Notes under the pieces: model-generated | Databases searched by the model: none | The model's input: the letters and a program-made list of their open reading frames with translations, nothing else | Told to the model about the DNA's origin: nothing | Shown: positions 19,527-29,035 of the stretch, piece after piece | Position numbering within the stretch: the first letter of the stretch is position 1 | Layout of the letters: every line of letters starts with the position of its first letter | Translations under genes and position numbers: made by a program | Assembly: GCA_963750735.1 (NCBI GenBank) | Contig: CAVVRY010000016.1 | Span: 310,001-374,000, forward strand | Source: JANTGF01 sp963750735 | GTDB taxonomy: Bacteria; Bacteroidota; Bacteroidia; Bacteroidales; VadinHA17 | DNA length: 64,000 nucleotides | Reading direction: 5' to 3'

Positions 19527-20094
19527 ATGAAATTAAGAAATAAAAAACCTGCACTAATACTAATCAATGTACAAAAAGCATTTTTGGACGAAGAATATTG
19601 GGGAGGAAATAAGAACAATAAAAATGCGGAACTTGTTTGTGGCAAAATTTTGGAGAAATGGAGAGAATTAGATTTGCCAATATTTCATATTAGACACAGC
19701 TCAACGAATCTAAAATCCAAATTGAACCAATCCAATAAGGGATTTGAATTCAATGAAAACGTAACACCTTTGGAAAAAGAACCAATAATTACAAAAGAGG
19801 TTCATAGTGCATTTATTGGAACTGACCTAAAAGAGCAATTGGACAAATTAAATATTGACACTCTGGTGTATTGTTGGAATAACGACAAATCATTGCATAT
19901 CGACAACAACGCGAATGGCTGGTGATTTCGGATACGAAACTTATCTAATTTCCGATGCGACTGCAGCATTTGACGGAATTGGAATTAATGGAGAAAAATA
20001 TGATTCGGAAACCATCCATTTGACAACCCTCGCGAATCTGAATGAGGAGTTCGCAACTGTTTGGAATTTCGAGAAATTAATGTCCGTGATTTAA
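19527..20094 (+). pseudogene. Isochorismatase-family cysteine hydrolase, frameshifted
   Basis: The gene starts MKLRNKKPALILINVQKAFL (19527) and must shift by +1 near 19870, in the stretch coding for NIDTLV, to reach VGITTNHCISTTTRMAG with the nucleophilic Cys. The rest (ISDATAAFDGIGINGEKY) is typical of the family. The residue equivalent to the catalytic Asp in the usual I-D-x-Q motif is Asn13, so even a repaired frame may be weakly active. The Lys (PIITKEVHSAF) is present. Confidence 0.8.
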
Positions 20095-20112
20095 CCGGAT
20101 GGAGAAAGCACT

Positions 20113-20240
20113 AAGCACAAAAATGTTTATAATTCATAAGGGTTTTAGAGGTTTTCGAGCGTTATCGCCCGCATCAATTTTAGGTGGTAACTTGATAGGT
20201 TTGAAGCCCGAAATCCCTTACGAAATCATACATTTAACAT
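20113..20240 (+). repeat. Degenerate attC-like site
   Basis: cataagggttt (near 20145) pairs with aaatccctta (near 20212), with a long loop. Outer arms: gcacaaaa on the left and catttaacat on the right. The GTT core is lost. Confidence 0.35.
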
Positions 20241-20294
20241 AATATGCCATATTAAAGATTTGCTATCATATTTTAGATAATTGAAAAATAATTA

Positions 20295-22149
20295 ATGAAA
20301 GTCTATCAAGAAAATATAAAAAAGTATAATGCCAAAACATTAAGGTTAAAGAAGGTATTAAATAGAATATCATTACTTAGGCTATTTATTTTTGTTATTT
20401 CAAGTACCATTCTTATAACCTTGTTTAGTATCAATTTAATTACTCCCATTTTTATTGTTTTTCCTATTTCAATAATATGTTTTGCTTTAGTTATAAAGCA
20501 TCATAACAAAATAGCTTACTTGAGAAAACATACGTCATTCCTGAAAAGAATAAATGAATCCGAAATTTTAAGAGAAAAATGTAATCTGGAAGAATTTGAT
20601 ACCGGACATAAGTTTATAAATCAAAATCACCCATACACCTCTGATTTAGATATTTTCGGACAACATTCCATTTTTCAATTGGTTAATAGAACAACTACAG
20701 AGTCAGGCATGATACTCTTATCAGAATGGCTATCTGAACCTGCACCTAATTATGAAATACATGACAGACAAAAAGCCATAAAAGAATTATCTCAAAAATT
20801 GGATTGGAGGCAAGATTTTCAGGCGTCAGGCATGCACTTTCAAAATAAAAAAAGTGATTATTATAAATTGTTAGATTGGGTAGAAGCACCTGTCGTTTTA
20901 TTAAAATATCGACGAATATATATAGCAGTTTCAATAATCCTTTCGGTTCTATCGTTTCTTGCCTTATATTTTTATATACCTCATTTTGATTCATCAAGCT
21001 GGTTTATTTATTTACTTCCCTTAATTACTGTTTTATTTATTAATTAACAGAATTTTAAAAAAAGTAAAACCCATTGCCGATAATATCGTTGAAACCTCAC
21101 AAGAGAATATTAACACTTTTAGAGGTTATCGGACACTTATCAATAAAATTGAATGTGAAAATTTCAAGTCAGAAAAATTACATCAATTAAAATCATTACT
21201 GTCAAATAACAATTATTCAGCATTCAATGAAATTAATAGGTTGTGCAGACTATTGGAATTCGTTCAGCAAAGAGGTACAAGTAATATAAAGATACCAATA
21301 AAAGGAAATCCTTTTTATTCTTTATTAAACAGTTTCCTGCTACTTGATATTTACGTGATTATTGGAACAGAAAAATGGAAATCAAAAAATAAGGCGTTTT
21401 TAAGATCATGGGCTGAAGTAGTAAGTGAATTTGAGGTAATTAATAGTTTCGCAGGATTTTGCTATTCAAACCCATCATATACATTTCCAGAGATAACAGA
21501 AAAGAACAACTACGTGCATTTTGAGTCGTTAGGACATCCCTTAATAAATTCTAATAAACGTGTTTGTAATAATTTTCACTCAGAAGGACAAGGTGATATT
21601 GTAATGATTACTGGTTCTAATATGGGAGGGAAAAGCACTTTTCTAAGAACCGTAGGCGTAAACCTTGTATTGGCATTAGCTGGTGCACCTTGCTGTGCAA
21701 AATATGGGCAGGTTTCGAACCTGAAATTATTTACGAGCATGCGAACCCAAGATAATTTGAAGGAAGGAATCTCTTCTTTTTATGCAGAATTAGATAGAAT
21801 TGAAAAAATGCTGAAACTGATAGAAAGTAGTCAAAACAATGTATTTTTTCTTTTGGATGAGATGTTTAAGGGAACAAACTCAGAAGATAGGCATAAAGGA
21901 GGTTTTTCATTGATTAATCAAATAAGTAAGCTCAAAGCGTCAGGAATTATTGCAACACACGATATTGAACTTGCAAAGCTATCGGGAAATAAAATGTTAG
22001 TTACAAATTATAGTTTTAATAGTGAAATTAAAAATAATTCAATGATTTTTAGCTATGAACTTCATCCAGGTATATGTAATGATTTTAATGCAAGTGAACT
22101 TATGAAAAAAAGTGGAATTAAAATTATATCTAATATCTCAGATAAATGA
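20295..22149 (+). pseudogene. Membrane-anchored MutS-like ATPase, frameshifted
   Basis: The first part (20295-21047) has two membrane helices near residues 30-65, a MutS-like segment (QHSIFQLVNRTTTESGMILL, DRQKAIKEL), and two more helices. The second part, in the +1 frame, continues NRILKKVKPIADNIVE... into a MutS domain V: Walker A GSNMGGKST, FFLLDEMFKGTNS and GIIATHD. The break falls at attaattaacag (about 21040-21050), where removing a 4-bp tandem copy restores the frame. It lacks the mismatch-binding domain, so it is a MutS relative of unknown role rather than true MutS. Confidence 0.82.
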
Positions 22150-22170
22150 AATCAAATCAATTAAAAATAC

Positions 22171-22195
22171 GGCATATAACACACGGTTGGCAGTA
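22171..22195 (+). repeat. Minimal attC-like junction
   Basis: CATATAAC is followed almost at once by GGTTGGCAGTAAC. Both arms of a site are present, but no hairpin lies between them. Confidence 0.4.
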
Positions 22196-22214
22196 ACTAA
22201 TATTAAACAGTCTT

Positions 22215-23093
22215 ATGAAATATATTATTAGCCTAATTCTTGCTTGTTCATTAATTGTTTCTTGTGGAACAGTAAAAAAAATAGCAAGTAATACCAATAA
22301 AAAGAAAGTCTTTCTTTTTGCAGGACAATCCAATATGGACGGTAGGGCTAACGGGGAACAATTATCGGCAAACGACTTAAAAAGGCTTTCCCAAATTGCC
22401 GATAGAATTCATTTTTATTACAATCATCAACCTGTAACACCCCTACAACTAACCATACCAGCAAAAGATATTCAAGAAATATACAATCTGACGCAAAGTT
22501 TTGGACCTGAATTATTTTTTGGGATTGAATTGGCAGAAAGATACCCAAATGAAGAGTTCATTTTCATTAAGCGAGCTATGGGTGCAACGTCATTATATGG
22601 TTGCTGGAACCCTTATTGGAGTATAGAAAAAGCTCAATTAATGAAGGAACTAGAAGAGCCTAAGTTATACGATGATTTTTCAGATTACATAGGTCAGATA
22701 TTGGGAAATTATAAACCTAATGAATATGAAATTGTTGGTATGCTTTGGATTCAGGGAGAAACTGATAGCGGAGTAAAAAAATGGGGAGAAAAGCCAGCAA
22801 ATGAGTATGGTTACAATCTTCGAAATCTTATTGAAAAGACAAGAACAGATTTAAGCATTCCTCAAATGCCATTTGTAATGTTTCAAGTAGGGCGTGGCAA
22901 GGTTGTAGAAGGAATGAAACAAAGTGCAAAAAATGATAATAATGTTTATCTAATTCCACAATCTAACGACGAGGAATCAGTCGATTTCTACGAGCAAAAT
23001 CCACCACCGAAAGGGCACTATACTGCAAAAAGTATGAAAAGAATTGGAATTGAATTTTTTAAAATTTACGAAGCCATTCTGGATAAGAAATAG
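22215..23093 (+). CDS. Sialate O-acetylesterase-like (SASA) lipoprotein
   Basis: 292 residues with lipoprotein signal LIVSCG. The catalytic Ser lies in FLFAGQSNMDGR (block I of the SGNH-like SASA/DUF303 esterases); LWIQGETDSG is the second conserved block. Related plant and bacterial enzymes remove acetyl groups from sugars. Predicted to be cell-surface or periplasmic. A single gene between two attC-like sites, the right one being among the best preserved. Confidence 0.82.
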   Translation: MKYIISLILACSLIVSCGTVKKIASNTNKKKVFLFAGQSNMDGRANGEQLSANDLKRLSQIADRIHFYYNHQPVTPLQLTIPAKDIQEIYNLTQSFGPELFFGIELAERYPNEEFIFIKRAMGATSLYGCWNPYWSIEKAQLMKELEEPKLYDDFSDYIGQILGNYKPNEYEIVGMLWIQGETDSGVKKWGEKPANEYGYNLRNLIEKTRTDLSIPQMPFVMFQVGRGKVVEGMKQSAKNDNNVYLIPQSNDEESVDFYEQNPPPKGHYTAKSMKRIGIEFFKIYEAILDKK

Positions 23094-23100
23094 ATAGCAA

Positions 23101-23234
23101 CTGGCAACATCTTGTATAAGTAATGGCAAGGAAAGTGCTTAATATCAAGGCTTGTAGTTCGCCTAAACTTCATTGCAGTTTGAAAAGTAAGTGCAACGCA
23201 ATCTGCCTTTACTTATACAATTTACCGTTACCAG
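23101..23234 (+). repeat. attC-like site, well preserved
   Basis: Outer arms ctggcaac (23101-23108) and gttaccag (23227-23234) pair with one mismatch. The inner arms 23112-23127 and 23205-23220 are 16-bp complements with one mismatch. The loop of about 77 bp is variable. It starts 8 bp after the esterase stop. Confidence 0.65.
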
Positions 23235-23260
23235 CAATTTATAAAAATATATTGTCCAAC

Positions 23261-24433
23261 TTATTTTATTACCTCTTTTCCGTCTGGTAATTTAGAAAAT
23301 CTTCCTCTTGATTTGTCATGAACAGGGTCTGATGAAGCCCATGGCCATCCACCGAATTGTGTTTGTCGATATTCTTGTATTGTTTCCTGTAATTCCTCCT
23401 TCGTATTTGCAACAAAAGGTCCATACTGTATAATTGGCTCGTTTATAGGGCGTCCCTGCAAGAACAAAAAGTAACCTTCTTTTGCCCCATTTTTAATTTG
23501 CACCTCCTGCGATGGATCAAGTTCAATCAAATGGTTTTCCCTGATTTCTCTTTCACCTATTAGGAATGAATTTCCTTGATAAAAGTATAACGAGCGCGTT
23601 ACATCTGCTTTTGCAGAAGGGATGATTATAACAGCATCTGATTCCATCTTCATAGTCCAAATCTGAACATGATTGTCAGGGTCAGCTGCCCAGGAATCGG
23701 GAGTTGGTGGCAGCGCTACCTTGTTTTTGTAATAACCTGCAACCAAATTAATCTTACTCACTTTTCCATCTTTATCCTTTTCAATTAAATTGGGAATATC
23801 CTCACTCCATAGCATTTTATAGTATGGATCTACTTTTTTACTTTTCTTCGGTAAATTCAACCAGAGTTGGAAAATTTCAAAAGGATTAGAATCTTTATTT
23901 AACAGAGGAAACATTTCGGCATGTTGCACACCTTTTCCGGATGTCAACCACTGTACATCGCCCTCTCCAAAACGACCTGATGCACCCAATGAATCAGAAT
24001 GATCAGCCATACCTTTTGCCACAATAGTAACGGTTTCAAAACCACTATGGGGATGTGCAGGAAAGCCAGGTACTTTTGTTCCATGATACATGCTCCATCC
24101 ATCTTTACCTGAAAAATCCTGTCCGATGTTTCTTCCTGACAGTGTGCTATCTGGGCCTAAATCATCATTGCCTCTCGGATACAGATCATAGTGATACGAG
24201 CAAAAAATAAAAGGATCCTGTGTTTTCCAGGGTAAACTTAAAGGCTCAATTTTTAAAATTGGTGTATTCAAACTCATATCAATTATATTTTTTGCAAATC
24301 CAATTTTTGATAATAAAATAGATCCTGCGGTTATTATTCCGGTTTTCTTAATGAATTTTCTACGGCTTTTATTCTTTTCCATATCCTTTATTACATCTTT
24401 AAGTGATGGTGTGAATCTTGTAAAATCGGTCAA
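23261..24433 (-). CDS. Pirin family protein with twin-arginine-like signal
   Basis: 390 residues; a second Met 17 codons in (MEKNKSRRKFIKK) is an alternative start just before the RRKFIKKTG export signal. The pirin cupin carries the metal-ligand block HPHSGFETVTIVAKG and HAEMFP, and the C-terminal cupin follows. Pirins bind iron, and some act as quercetinases. Export of a pirin is less usual. It is the last gene of a six-gene minus-strand operon headed by a MarR repressor; the 18-bp gap to the gene upstream supports co-transcription. Confidence 0.88.
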   Translation of the reverse strand: MTDFTRFTPSLKDVIKDMEKNKSRRKFIKKTGIITAGSILLSKIGFAKNIIDMSLNTPILKIEPLSLPWKTQDPFIFCSYHYDLYPRGNDDLGPDSTLSGRNIGQDFSGKDGWSMYHGTKVPGFPAHPHSGFETVTIVAKGMADHSDSLGASGRFGEGDVQWLTSGKGVQHAEMFPLLNKDSNPFEIFQLWLNLPKKSKKVDPYYKMLWSEDIPNLIEKDKDGKVSKINLVAGYYKNKVALPPTPDSWAADPDNHVQIWTMKMESDAVIIIPSAKADVTRSLYFYQGNSFLIGEREIRENHLIELDPSQEVQIKNGAKEGYFLFLQGRPINEPIIQYGPFVANTKEELQETIQEYRQTQFGGWPWASSDPVHDKSRGRFSKLPDGKEVIK

Positions 24434-24451
24434 CTTTTCTGTTGTCCGGAT

Positions 24452-25378
24452 TTAATTAGATTTCTCGAGTGACTCTCTATTCCAACTGGCTGATACTGCC
24501 GCAGCATTGTATGTTGTTACTAAAAAATCATAGAGCATTTTTTCAGGATTCTCAGCCTTCTGAACATCAGCATAGTTCAAAAAGAATTCTCCCATTTCAG
24601 GACTATAATAGGCTTGTTCCGGTAGCACTATTTGTTTTGCAAATTGCTCCGGTGTTGGATACACATACGAATAAAAAACCGGTTGAGGAAAGCCTTTAGA
24701 GCCCGGCCAAAAACCTGCACTACTCACCTCCTGTGAATAAGCTTCTTGCATAACTTCTAAAGGAATATTAGGCATACCTCCCGGGTGCAGAGGCGCCTTT
24801 TGCCCTGAAAACCTGGTTACTGCTAAATCAAATGCACCCCAAAATAAATGTATCGGACTAACTTTGCCAATATACTCACTTCGAAATTGAGTAAAGACCT
24901 GATTAGCTTTTAACATAGCTTGCCAAAGTGCAAAAGCAACGTTGGGGTCATACGTTTTGTTCATCGTATTTTCCATAAAAGGGATGGTGTGTTCCAGCTC
25001 ATTGGGTTTAGGATGTATTTTGACATGCACCCCAATGCTATCAAGTTTTGCAAATAGTTCCTCATAAAAATCAGCAACCGTTCTGGAATACAAATCAATA
25101 ACAATTGTATCGCTATCAGAGAATTGGATAATGAGTTTATGCTTGCGGAAATCAAATTCAATTTGAAGGATACGTCCATCATAGGGTATACCATGCGTTG
25201 AAAAACCATTGGGAGATATATAAAGGGTTGTATGCCATGAATGGTTTTGCCAGGGCATGGCCTTTAACCTTATTTTTCCCACAATTTGAATCCATTGGTG
25301 CAATGTTTCAATGGTGTCCTGCATTTTAAGAAAATCCAGCTCGGGCCAAAATATTTTTTTTCTCTCTTTTGTTTCCAT
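24452..25378 (-). CDS. DUF5996 family protein
   Basis: 308 residues, cytoplasmic. It contains WPELDFLKMQDTIETLHQW, LYISPNGFSTHGIPYDG, HLFWGAFDLAVTRFSG and GGMPNIPLEVMQEAYSQE, the conserved blocks of DUF5996. Function is not established. It lies 28 bp after the CDGSH gene and 18 bp before the pirin gene in the MarR operon, which suggests a role in the same stress or redox response. Confidence 0.82.
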   Translation of the reverse strand: METKERKKIFWPELDFLKMQDTIETLHQWIQIVGKIRLKAMPWQNHSWHTTLYISPNGFSTHGIPYDGRILQIEFDFRKHKLIIQFSDSDTIVIDLYSRTVADFYEELFAKLDSIGVHVKIHPKPNELEHTIPFMENTMNKTYDPNVAFALWQAMLKANQVFTQFRSEYIGKVSPIHLFWGAFDLAVTRFSGQKAPLHPGGMPNIPLEVMQEAYSQEVSSAGFWPGSKGFPQPVFYSYVYPTPEQFAKQIVLPEQAYYSPEMGEFFLNYADVQKAENPEKMLYDFLVTTYNAAAVSASWNRESLEKSN

Positions 25379-25406
25379 GTTTCAGTTTTCGGTTATATGG
25401 TTGTAA

Positions 25407-25652
25407 TTACTCTCCCAATTTCATGTGTGAACCATCGCAGTATGGCGGATTCTTTGTTTGTTTGCACATGCACAAGGCTACTTGTTTTGGCTCATCAACA
25501 GTAAAAATGCTCGGTGAAATAGTACTTCCCTGATGTGAACCGTTGCAAAAGGGTTGATTTGACGATTTGCCGCATGCACACCATGCATAGGTTTCACCTG
25601 ATTTTAGTGCTACCATTTGTGGAACTTTTCCAGCTATTTTTCCTTTTTCCAT
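25407..25652 (-). CDS. Double CDGSH iron-sulfur protein
   Basis: 81 residues with two CDGSH-type cluster motifs: CACGKSSNQPFCNGSH (residues 24-39, Asp replaced by Asn) and CMCKQTKNPPYCDGSH (canonical). Each should bind a [2Fe-2S] cluster through three Cys and one His. These small proteins are redox- or NO-sensitive electron carriers. It lies within the MarR operon, between the YceI and DUF5996 genes. Confidence 0.9.
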   Translation of the reverse strand: MEKGKIAGKVPQMVALKSGETYAWCACGKSSNQPFCNGSHQGSTISPSIFTVDEPKQVALCMCKQTKNPPYCDGSHMKLGE

Positions 25653-25681
25653 TGTTGCAAATTTTGTTAGTGATTATTTAT

Positions 25682-26251
25682 TTAATTAACTATAAGCTTT
25701 ATGTCAAGTGTAAAAATGTCATCGATGGCCTTATCGCCAAGATTGTCAAAAAATGAGTCAGAGCCGTATCTTACATCAAATTTCGACCTGTCGATATCAA
25801 TTTTTGTTGAATATTCATTTCCTGAGCGCACAACTTCAAAAGAGATACCCTCCGTTTTTCCTTTAATGGTAATATCACCATTGATAGTAGCTTTTCCATC
25901 ACTGAATTTTGAACTTTTAGTAACTACAAAATTAGCTGTGGGATATTTTTCTACTCCAAAAAAGTCATCTGATTTTAAATGGCCAACCAATTTTTGATTG
26001 TACTCTTCGTCTTTAAGGTCAGTATTCTTAATGGTTGTCATATCTATAACAAAGTTGCCTGCTTCAATCTTATCATTTTTTAATTCTAAAGATCCACTCT
26101 TTAGCTGGATGTTACCATTGTGTTGGCCACCAATCTTTTTACCAAGCCATTCTACAGTTGATTTTTTTGTGTTTAAGTCTACTTTTTGAGCTAATAGTAT
26201 ATTACCTGATAGCATGATAATCAATGCTAATACTACATTCTTTGTCTTCAT
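25682..26251 (-). CDS. YceI family protein
   Basis: 189 residues with a signal peptide (VVLALIIMLSGNILLAQ). The lipocalin-like YceI domain begins VDLNTKKSTVEWLGKKIGGQH and includes HLKSDDFFGVEKYPTANF and the ITIKGKTEGISFEV strand. YceI proteins bind isoprenoid quinones or similar lipids in the periplasm. It is placed second after the 4Fe-4S protein in the MarR operon. A quinone-binding protein beside Fe-S proteins hints at a redox function. Confidence 0.9.
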   Translation of the reverse strand: MKTKNVVLALIIMLSGNILLAQKVDLNTKKSTVEWLGKKIGGQHNGNIQLKSGSLELKNDKIEAGNFVIDMTTIKNTDLKDEEYNQKLVGHLKSDDFFGVEKYPTANFVVTKSSKFSDGKATINGDITIKGKTEGISFEVVRSGNEYSTKIDIDRSKFDVRYGSDSFFDNLGDKAIDDIFTLDIKLIVN

Positions 26252-26296
26252 TTTTTTAAATTTTAGTTTTTATTAATGTCTATTTATTTTAATACT

Positions 26297-26518
26297 TTAT
26301 TTATTCATTTTGTATGTCAATGCTCCTGAAGGACAAGTTTTAATTTGAGTGATTAGTTCTTCAGTTGTACCATTTTCTATTTTAATCCATGGTTTTTCAC
26401 CTGGCTTGTATACTTGTGGCAATGCACCAACGCATTTTGCTGCATGTACACAAAGCTCATTTTTCCAAACAATGGTGATTTCTCCGTTGTTAAATTGATT
26501 TATTCTTTCTTGATTCAT
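26297..26518 (-). CDS. Small 4Fe-4S mono-cluster protein
   Basis: 73 residues. The ligands fit the divergent mono-cluster ferredoxin domain: Cys23, His25 and Cys29 in ELCVHAAKC, and Cys62 in CPSGAL, with W18 and Y69 conserved around them. It probably carries electrons or senses redox state. A predicted MarR operator (26545-26566) lies 27 bp upstream of its start, so the structural genes may have their own promoter. Confidence 0.85.
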   Translation of the reverse strand: MNQERINQFNNGEITIVWKNELCVHAAKCVGALPQVYKPGEKPWIKIENGTTEELITQIKTCPSGALTYKMNK

Positions 26519-26544
26519 TTTTACGTTTCTAATTAATTAGGTGT

Positions 26545-26566
26545 TGTTAACAACATACGTTTACAA
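26545..26566 (-). promoter_or_regulatory. Predicted MarR operator upstream of the operon genes
   Basis: This 22-bp segment, centred on a gttgttaacaac palindrome overlap, matches 18 of 22 bases at 27048-27069 in front of marR. Shared core: acaacat followed by gtttacaa. Both lie just upstream of genes on the same strand. Confidence 0.55.
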
Positions 26567-26588
26567 CAATTGTATTTCTAAATTTTTT

Positions 26589-27020
26589 TTATTCTCTTAG
26601 TTTATGTAAAATTCTTCTCAGTTCTGTTGCTTCCTCTTCAGTGATTTGATCCTCAAAGAAATTTCCCAAAGCTTGTTTGGCCGCTAAATGAGCCGCTTCA
26701 AACAATTTCCTCCCACTGTCTGTCAATGAAATATCAACCTTCCTTCTGTTTTCAGGACAGGTTTTTCTTAGCACAAAATCCTTTTTTACCAGCCTGTCCA
26801 TCAGGCGGGTTACATCAGGATTGTTAACTAATATGCTCTTTTTTAATTCATTTGCCGATACAGGACTGGGATCATGCTCCATCAGAGTATAAAGGGCATT
26901 TAGTTGGGCATGGGTCAGGTTAAAAGGCTTTATTGCTTCTTTTACCTTCTCCTCAATCCAACTTCCTGTCTTTAAAAAATTGAAATAAGCTTTCGCATGC
27001 ATGGACATAAAATCTTCCAT
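26589..27020 (-). CDS. MarR family transcriptional regulator
   Basis: 143 residues with a winged helix: MEHDPSPVSANELKKSI, NPDVTRLMDRLVKKDFVLR (recognition helix) and RRKVDISLTDSGRKLFE (wing), flanked by dimerisation helices. It is the first gene of the minus-strand operon. A near-identical 22-bp motif lies in front of this gene and in front of the next, so I infer autorepression and control of the Fe-S/YceI/pirin genes. MarR proteins of this kind usually answer phenolics or oxidants; the ligand here is unknown. Confidence 0.9.
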   Translation of the reverse strand: MEDFMSMHAKAYFNFLKTGSWIEEKVKEAIKPFNLTHAQLNALYTLMEHDPSPVSANELKKSILVNNPDVTRLMDRLVKKDFVLRKTCPENRRKVDISLTDSGRKLFEAAHLAAKQALGNFFEDQITEEEATELRRILHKLRE

Positions 27021-27047
27021 TTATAAAAATTAATTTTCGACTGCACG

Positions 27048-27102
27048 TATAAACAACATTTGTTTACAACGACAAAAGTATATATATTTTTTAATTCAAC
27101 AA
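27048..27102 (-). promoter_or_regulatory. marR promoter with adjacent operator
   Basis: On the minus strand TACTTTTG (27073-27080) fits the Bacteroidota -7 element TAnnTTTG, with TTG about 19 bases upstream as the -33 part. The 22-bp motif shared with 26545-26566 lies immediately downstream (27048-27069), where bound repressor would block initiation. Confidence 0.5.
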
Positions 27103-27127
27103 TTATTTTCATGACTTTTTTTATTTC

Positions 27128-27307
27128 TCAAAACATATCCCTTTTGCATTATTAAAAGCAAGATTATATTATTTTAGTTGTTTTGTATACCAGGGTGATC
27201 AAACCAGGAGATATGTTAGGTAACTCTAATATTCAAAACATAAGCAATACACCCCTTTAAGGGATATACTAGTTAACTTCAGCCTATAAAGTTGACGACA
27301 TAAACAA
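27128..27307 (+). repeat. IS110-derived non-coding element, copy B (5'-truncated)
   Basis: It begins abruptly at caaaacatatccc, so the first 60-70 bases of the element are missing. The rest, including both internal direct repeats and the right end (acataaacaa, then GTTATAT at 27308), is intact. It lies 28 bp before the serine hydrolase gene. Confidence 0.78.
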
Positions 27308-27335
27308 GTTATATGGCATTAGTTACAGAATCGTA

Positions 27336-28820
27336 ATGAAAAAACGATTAAAGATTGCTTTATTTTTATTGCTAAGTATAAAACTGTCTTTTGGACAGAA
27401 TTTATCTGATAAAAGAAGTCATGATAAGATTGATTCTCTAGTTCAGAAATACTTCGAATCATTTGAAGCCTCCGGATTAGCAGTTGGAATTGTAAAACAA
27501 GGCAGAGATTTCTATTCGAAAGCTTTCGGTTATCAGAACATTGAGTCAAAAACACCACTGACTGAGTTTTCTGTGTTTCATATGGCTTCAATTTCAAAAC
27601 CTGTTACAGCAATCATAATAGCAAAACTATACCAGGATGGTTTGATTGATATAGATAAGCCATACGTTAATTATGTTCCATCTTTCAAGATGGCAGACAC
27701 TCTATATAACAAAGTTACAACCAGACAACTTGTAACACATTTAAGTGGAATGCCATATATACAAGATTATCAGTTTAACAATCCAACCTTTGATTCCACG
27801 GCATCATATCAACTAGTTTTGGCTTTATCAAAAAAGAAGTTATTAAGAGAGCCAGGCAAAGAATACGATTATTCCAATTATGCTTATGACTTACTGGCAG
27901 AGCTTGTAAAACAAGTAACAAAACAAACATTTGAAGATTACGCAACAGAGCATATTTTTCAACCACTTAGTATGAATTATTCGACTTTTTTAAAAGCCGA
28001 TGTAAATGATTCAATTGCAACATCACCACATATATATAGCTACAGTACATTTGAACTTTCAGTAAGTAGTACATATCCATATAATAGACTACATGCTCCC
28101 AGCACATGCTTTCATTCAAATTTAAACGATATGAAGATTTGGATGAAAATGAATTTGAACAAAGGTGTTTATAATAAAAACAAAATTCTTTCTGATTCAA
28201 TGTATAATTTGCTTTGGACACCAGCAGTTGAAAGAAGAAAATCTGGATATGTCGGTTTTGGTTGGTTCATTGACGACCATGATAATATTCAAATAATACA
28301 CCATGCAGGTGGAGACCCCGGATATAAAAATTTCCTTGTTTTGATACCCTCTCTTGAAACTGGCATAATTGTAATGAGTAATTCCGAGAGTATCCCTCCA
28401 CAAAAATTAGCGTATGAGATTATTGATATTATAATTGGCAAGACGGTTGATTTGCCGAAAAAACCAATTTCATTACCAATAGGGAAAGTAATTATTCAAC
28501 AAAATTCAGATAAGGCACGAGAACAATACTTTGAATTGAAAGCAAATAAATTTGATTCGTATGATTTCTCTGAGAAATGGCTTAATAACTTGGGATATGA
28601 TATACTGATTCGCTATAAGTTTGAAGAAGCAATTGCAATATTCAAACTAAATACTGAAGCATATCCTAAATCTGCAAATGCATGGGACAGCTTAGGTGAT
28701 GGATACTTTTGGAAGGGCGACAAAGAAAATGCTATTAAGAGCTTTAAAAAAGCATTAGAGTTAGACCCGAATAAGGAAAATTCAATAAATAGATTAAAGA
28801 AACTAGAAAGGATGGAATAA
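27336..28820 (+). CDS. Secreted serine hydrolase (beta-lactamase class C fold) with TPR tail
   Basis: 494 residues with signal peptide (ALFLLLSIKLSFGQ). The penicillin-binding/class C motifs are HMASISKPVT (SxxK), YDYSNYAY (YxN) and HHAGGDPGY (HxG). The last 110 residues hold TPR-like repeats (NAWDSLGDGYFWKGDKENA). Such proteins are esterases, D-aminopeptidases or DD-peptidases more often than true lactamases. A single gene, preceded by element copy B and followed by an attC-like site. Confidence 0.88.
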   Translation: MKKRLKIALFLLLSIKLSFGQNLSDKRSHDKIDSLVQKYFESFEASGLAVGIVKQGRDFYSKAFGYQNIESKTPLTEFSVFHMASISKPVTAIIIAKLYQDGLIDIDKPYVNYVPSFKMADTLYNKVTTRQLVTHLSGMPYIQDYQFNNPTFDSTASYQLVLALSKKKLLREPGKEYDYSNYAYDLLAELVKQVTKQTFEDYATEHIFQPLSMNYSTFLKADVNDSIATSPHIYSYSTFELSVSSTYPYNRLHAPSTCFHSNLNDMKIWMKMNLNKGVYNKNKILSDSMYNLLWTPAVERRKSGYVGFGWFIDDHDNIQIIHHAGGDPGYKNFLVLIPSLETGIIVMSNSESIPPQKLAYEIIDIIIGKTVDLPKKPISLPIGKVIIQQNSDKAREQYFELKANKFDSYDFSEKWLNNLGYDILIRYKFEEAIAIFKLNTEAYPKSANAWDSLGDGYFWKGDKENAIKSFKKALELDPNKENSINRLKKLERME

Positions 28821-28823
28821 AAA

Positions 28824-28985
28824 CACCATATAACACATGGTATAGAGCATGCGGGTTTAGCTTCACTGAGATCCCTCCGGTCAGTTCAGAGGTTTGGAAT
28901 TGCTTGTGGCTCGTAAAAAAAGTCGGTATAAACTGATAGGAAATCGCGTCGTAATCCCGCACGAAAACATACATAAACCGTTAAA
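28824..28985 (+). repeat. attC-like site, long-loop form
   Basis: AAC arm at 28831-28834 (ataacaca). tgcgggttt (about 28850-28858) pairs with aatcccgca (28953-28961); the GTT arm is ccgttaaac (28979-28987). Same type as 58367-58558. Confidence 0.55.
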
Positions 28986-28987
28986 CT

Positions 28988-29026
28988 AACCCAACCCATT
29001 CCAACCCAACCCAACCCAACCCAACC
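28988..29026 (+). repeat. CCAAC tandem repeat
   Basis: About seven units of ccaac or cccaac, with one interruption. A shorter run occurs at 10517-10533, also between an attC-like arm and repeat M2. Confidence 0.85.
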
Positions 29027-29035
29027 TTATTAGAA

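Noticed and set aside
28988..29026. CCAAC tandem repeats as a CRISPR-like or telomere-like array
   Set aside because: The units are 5-6 bp with no spacers and no cas genes; it is a simple tandem repeat.
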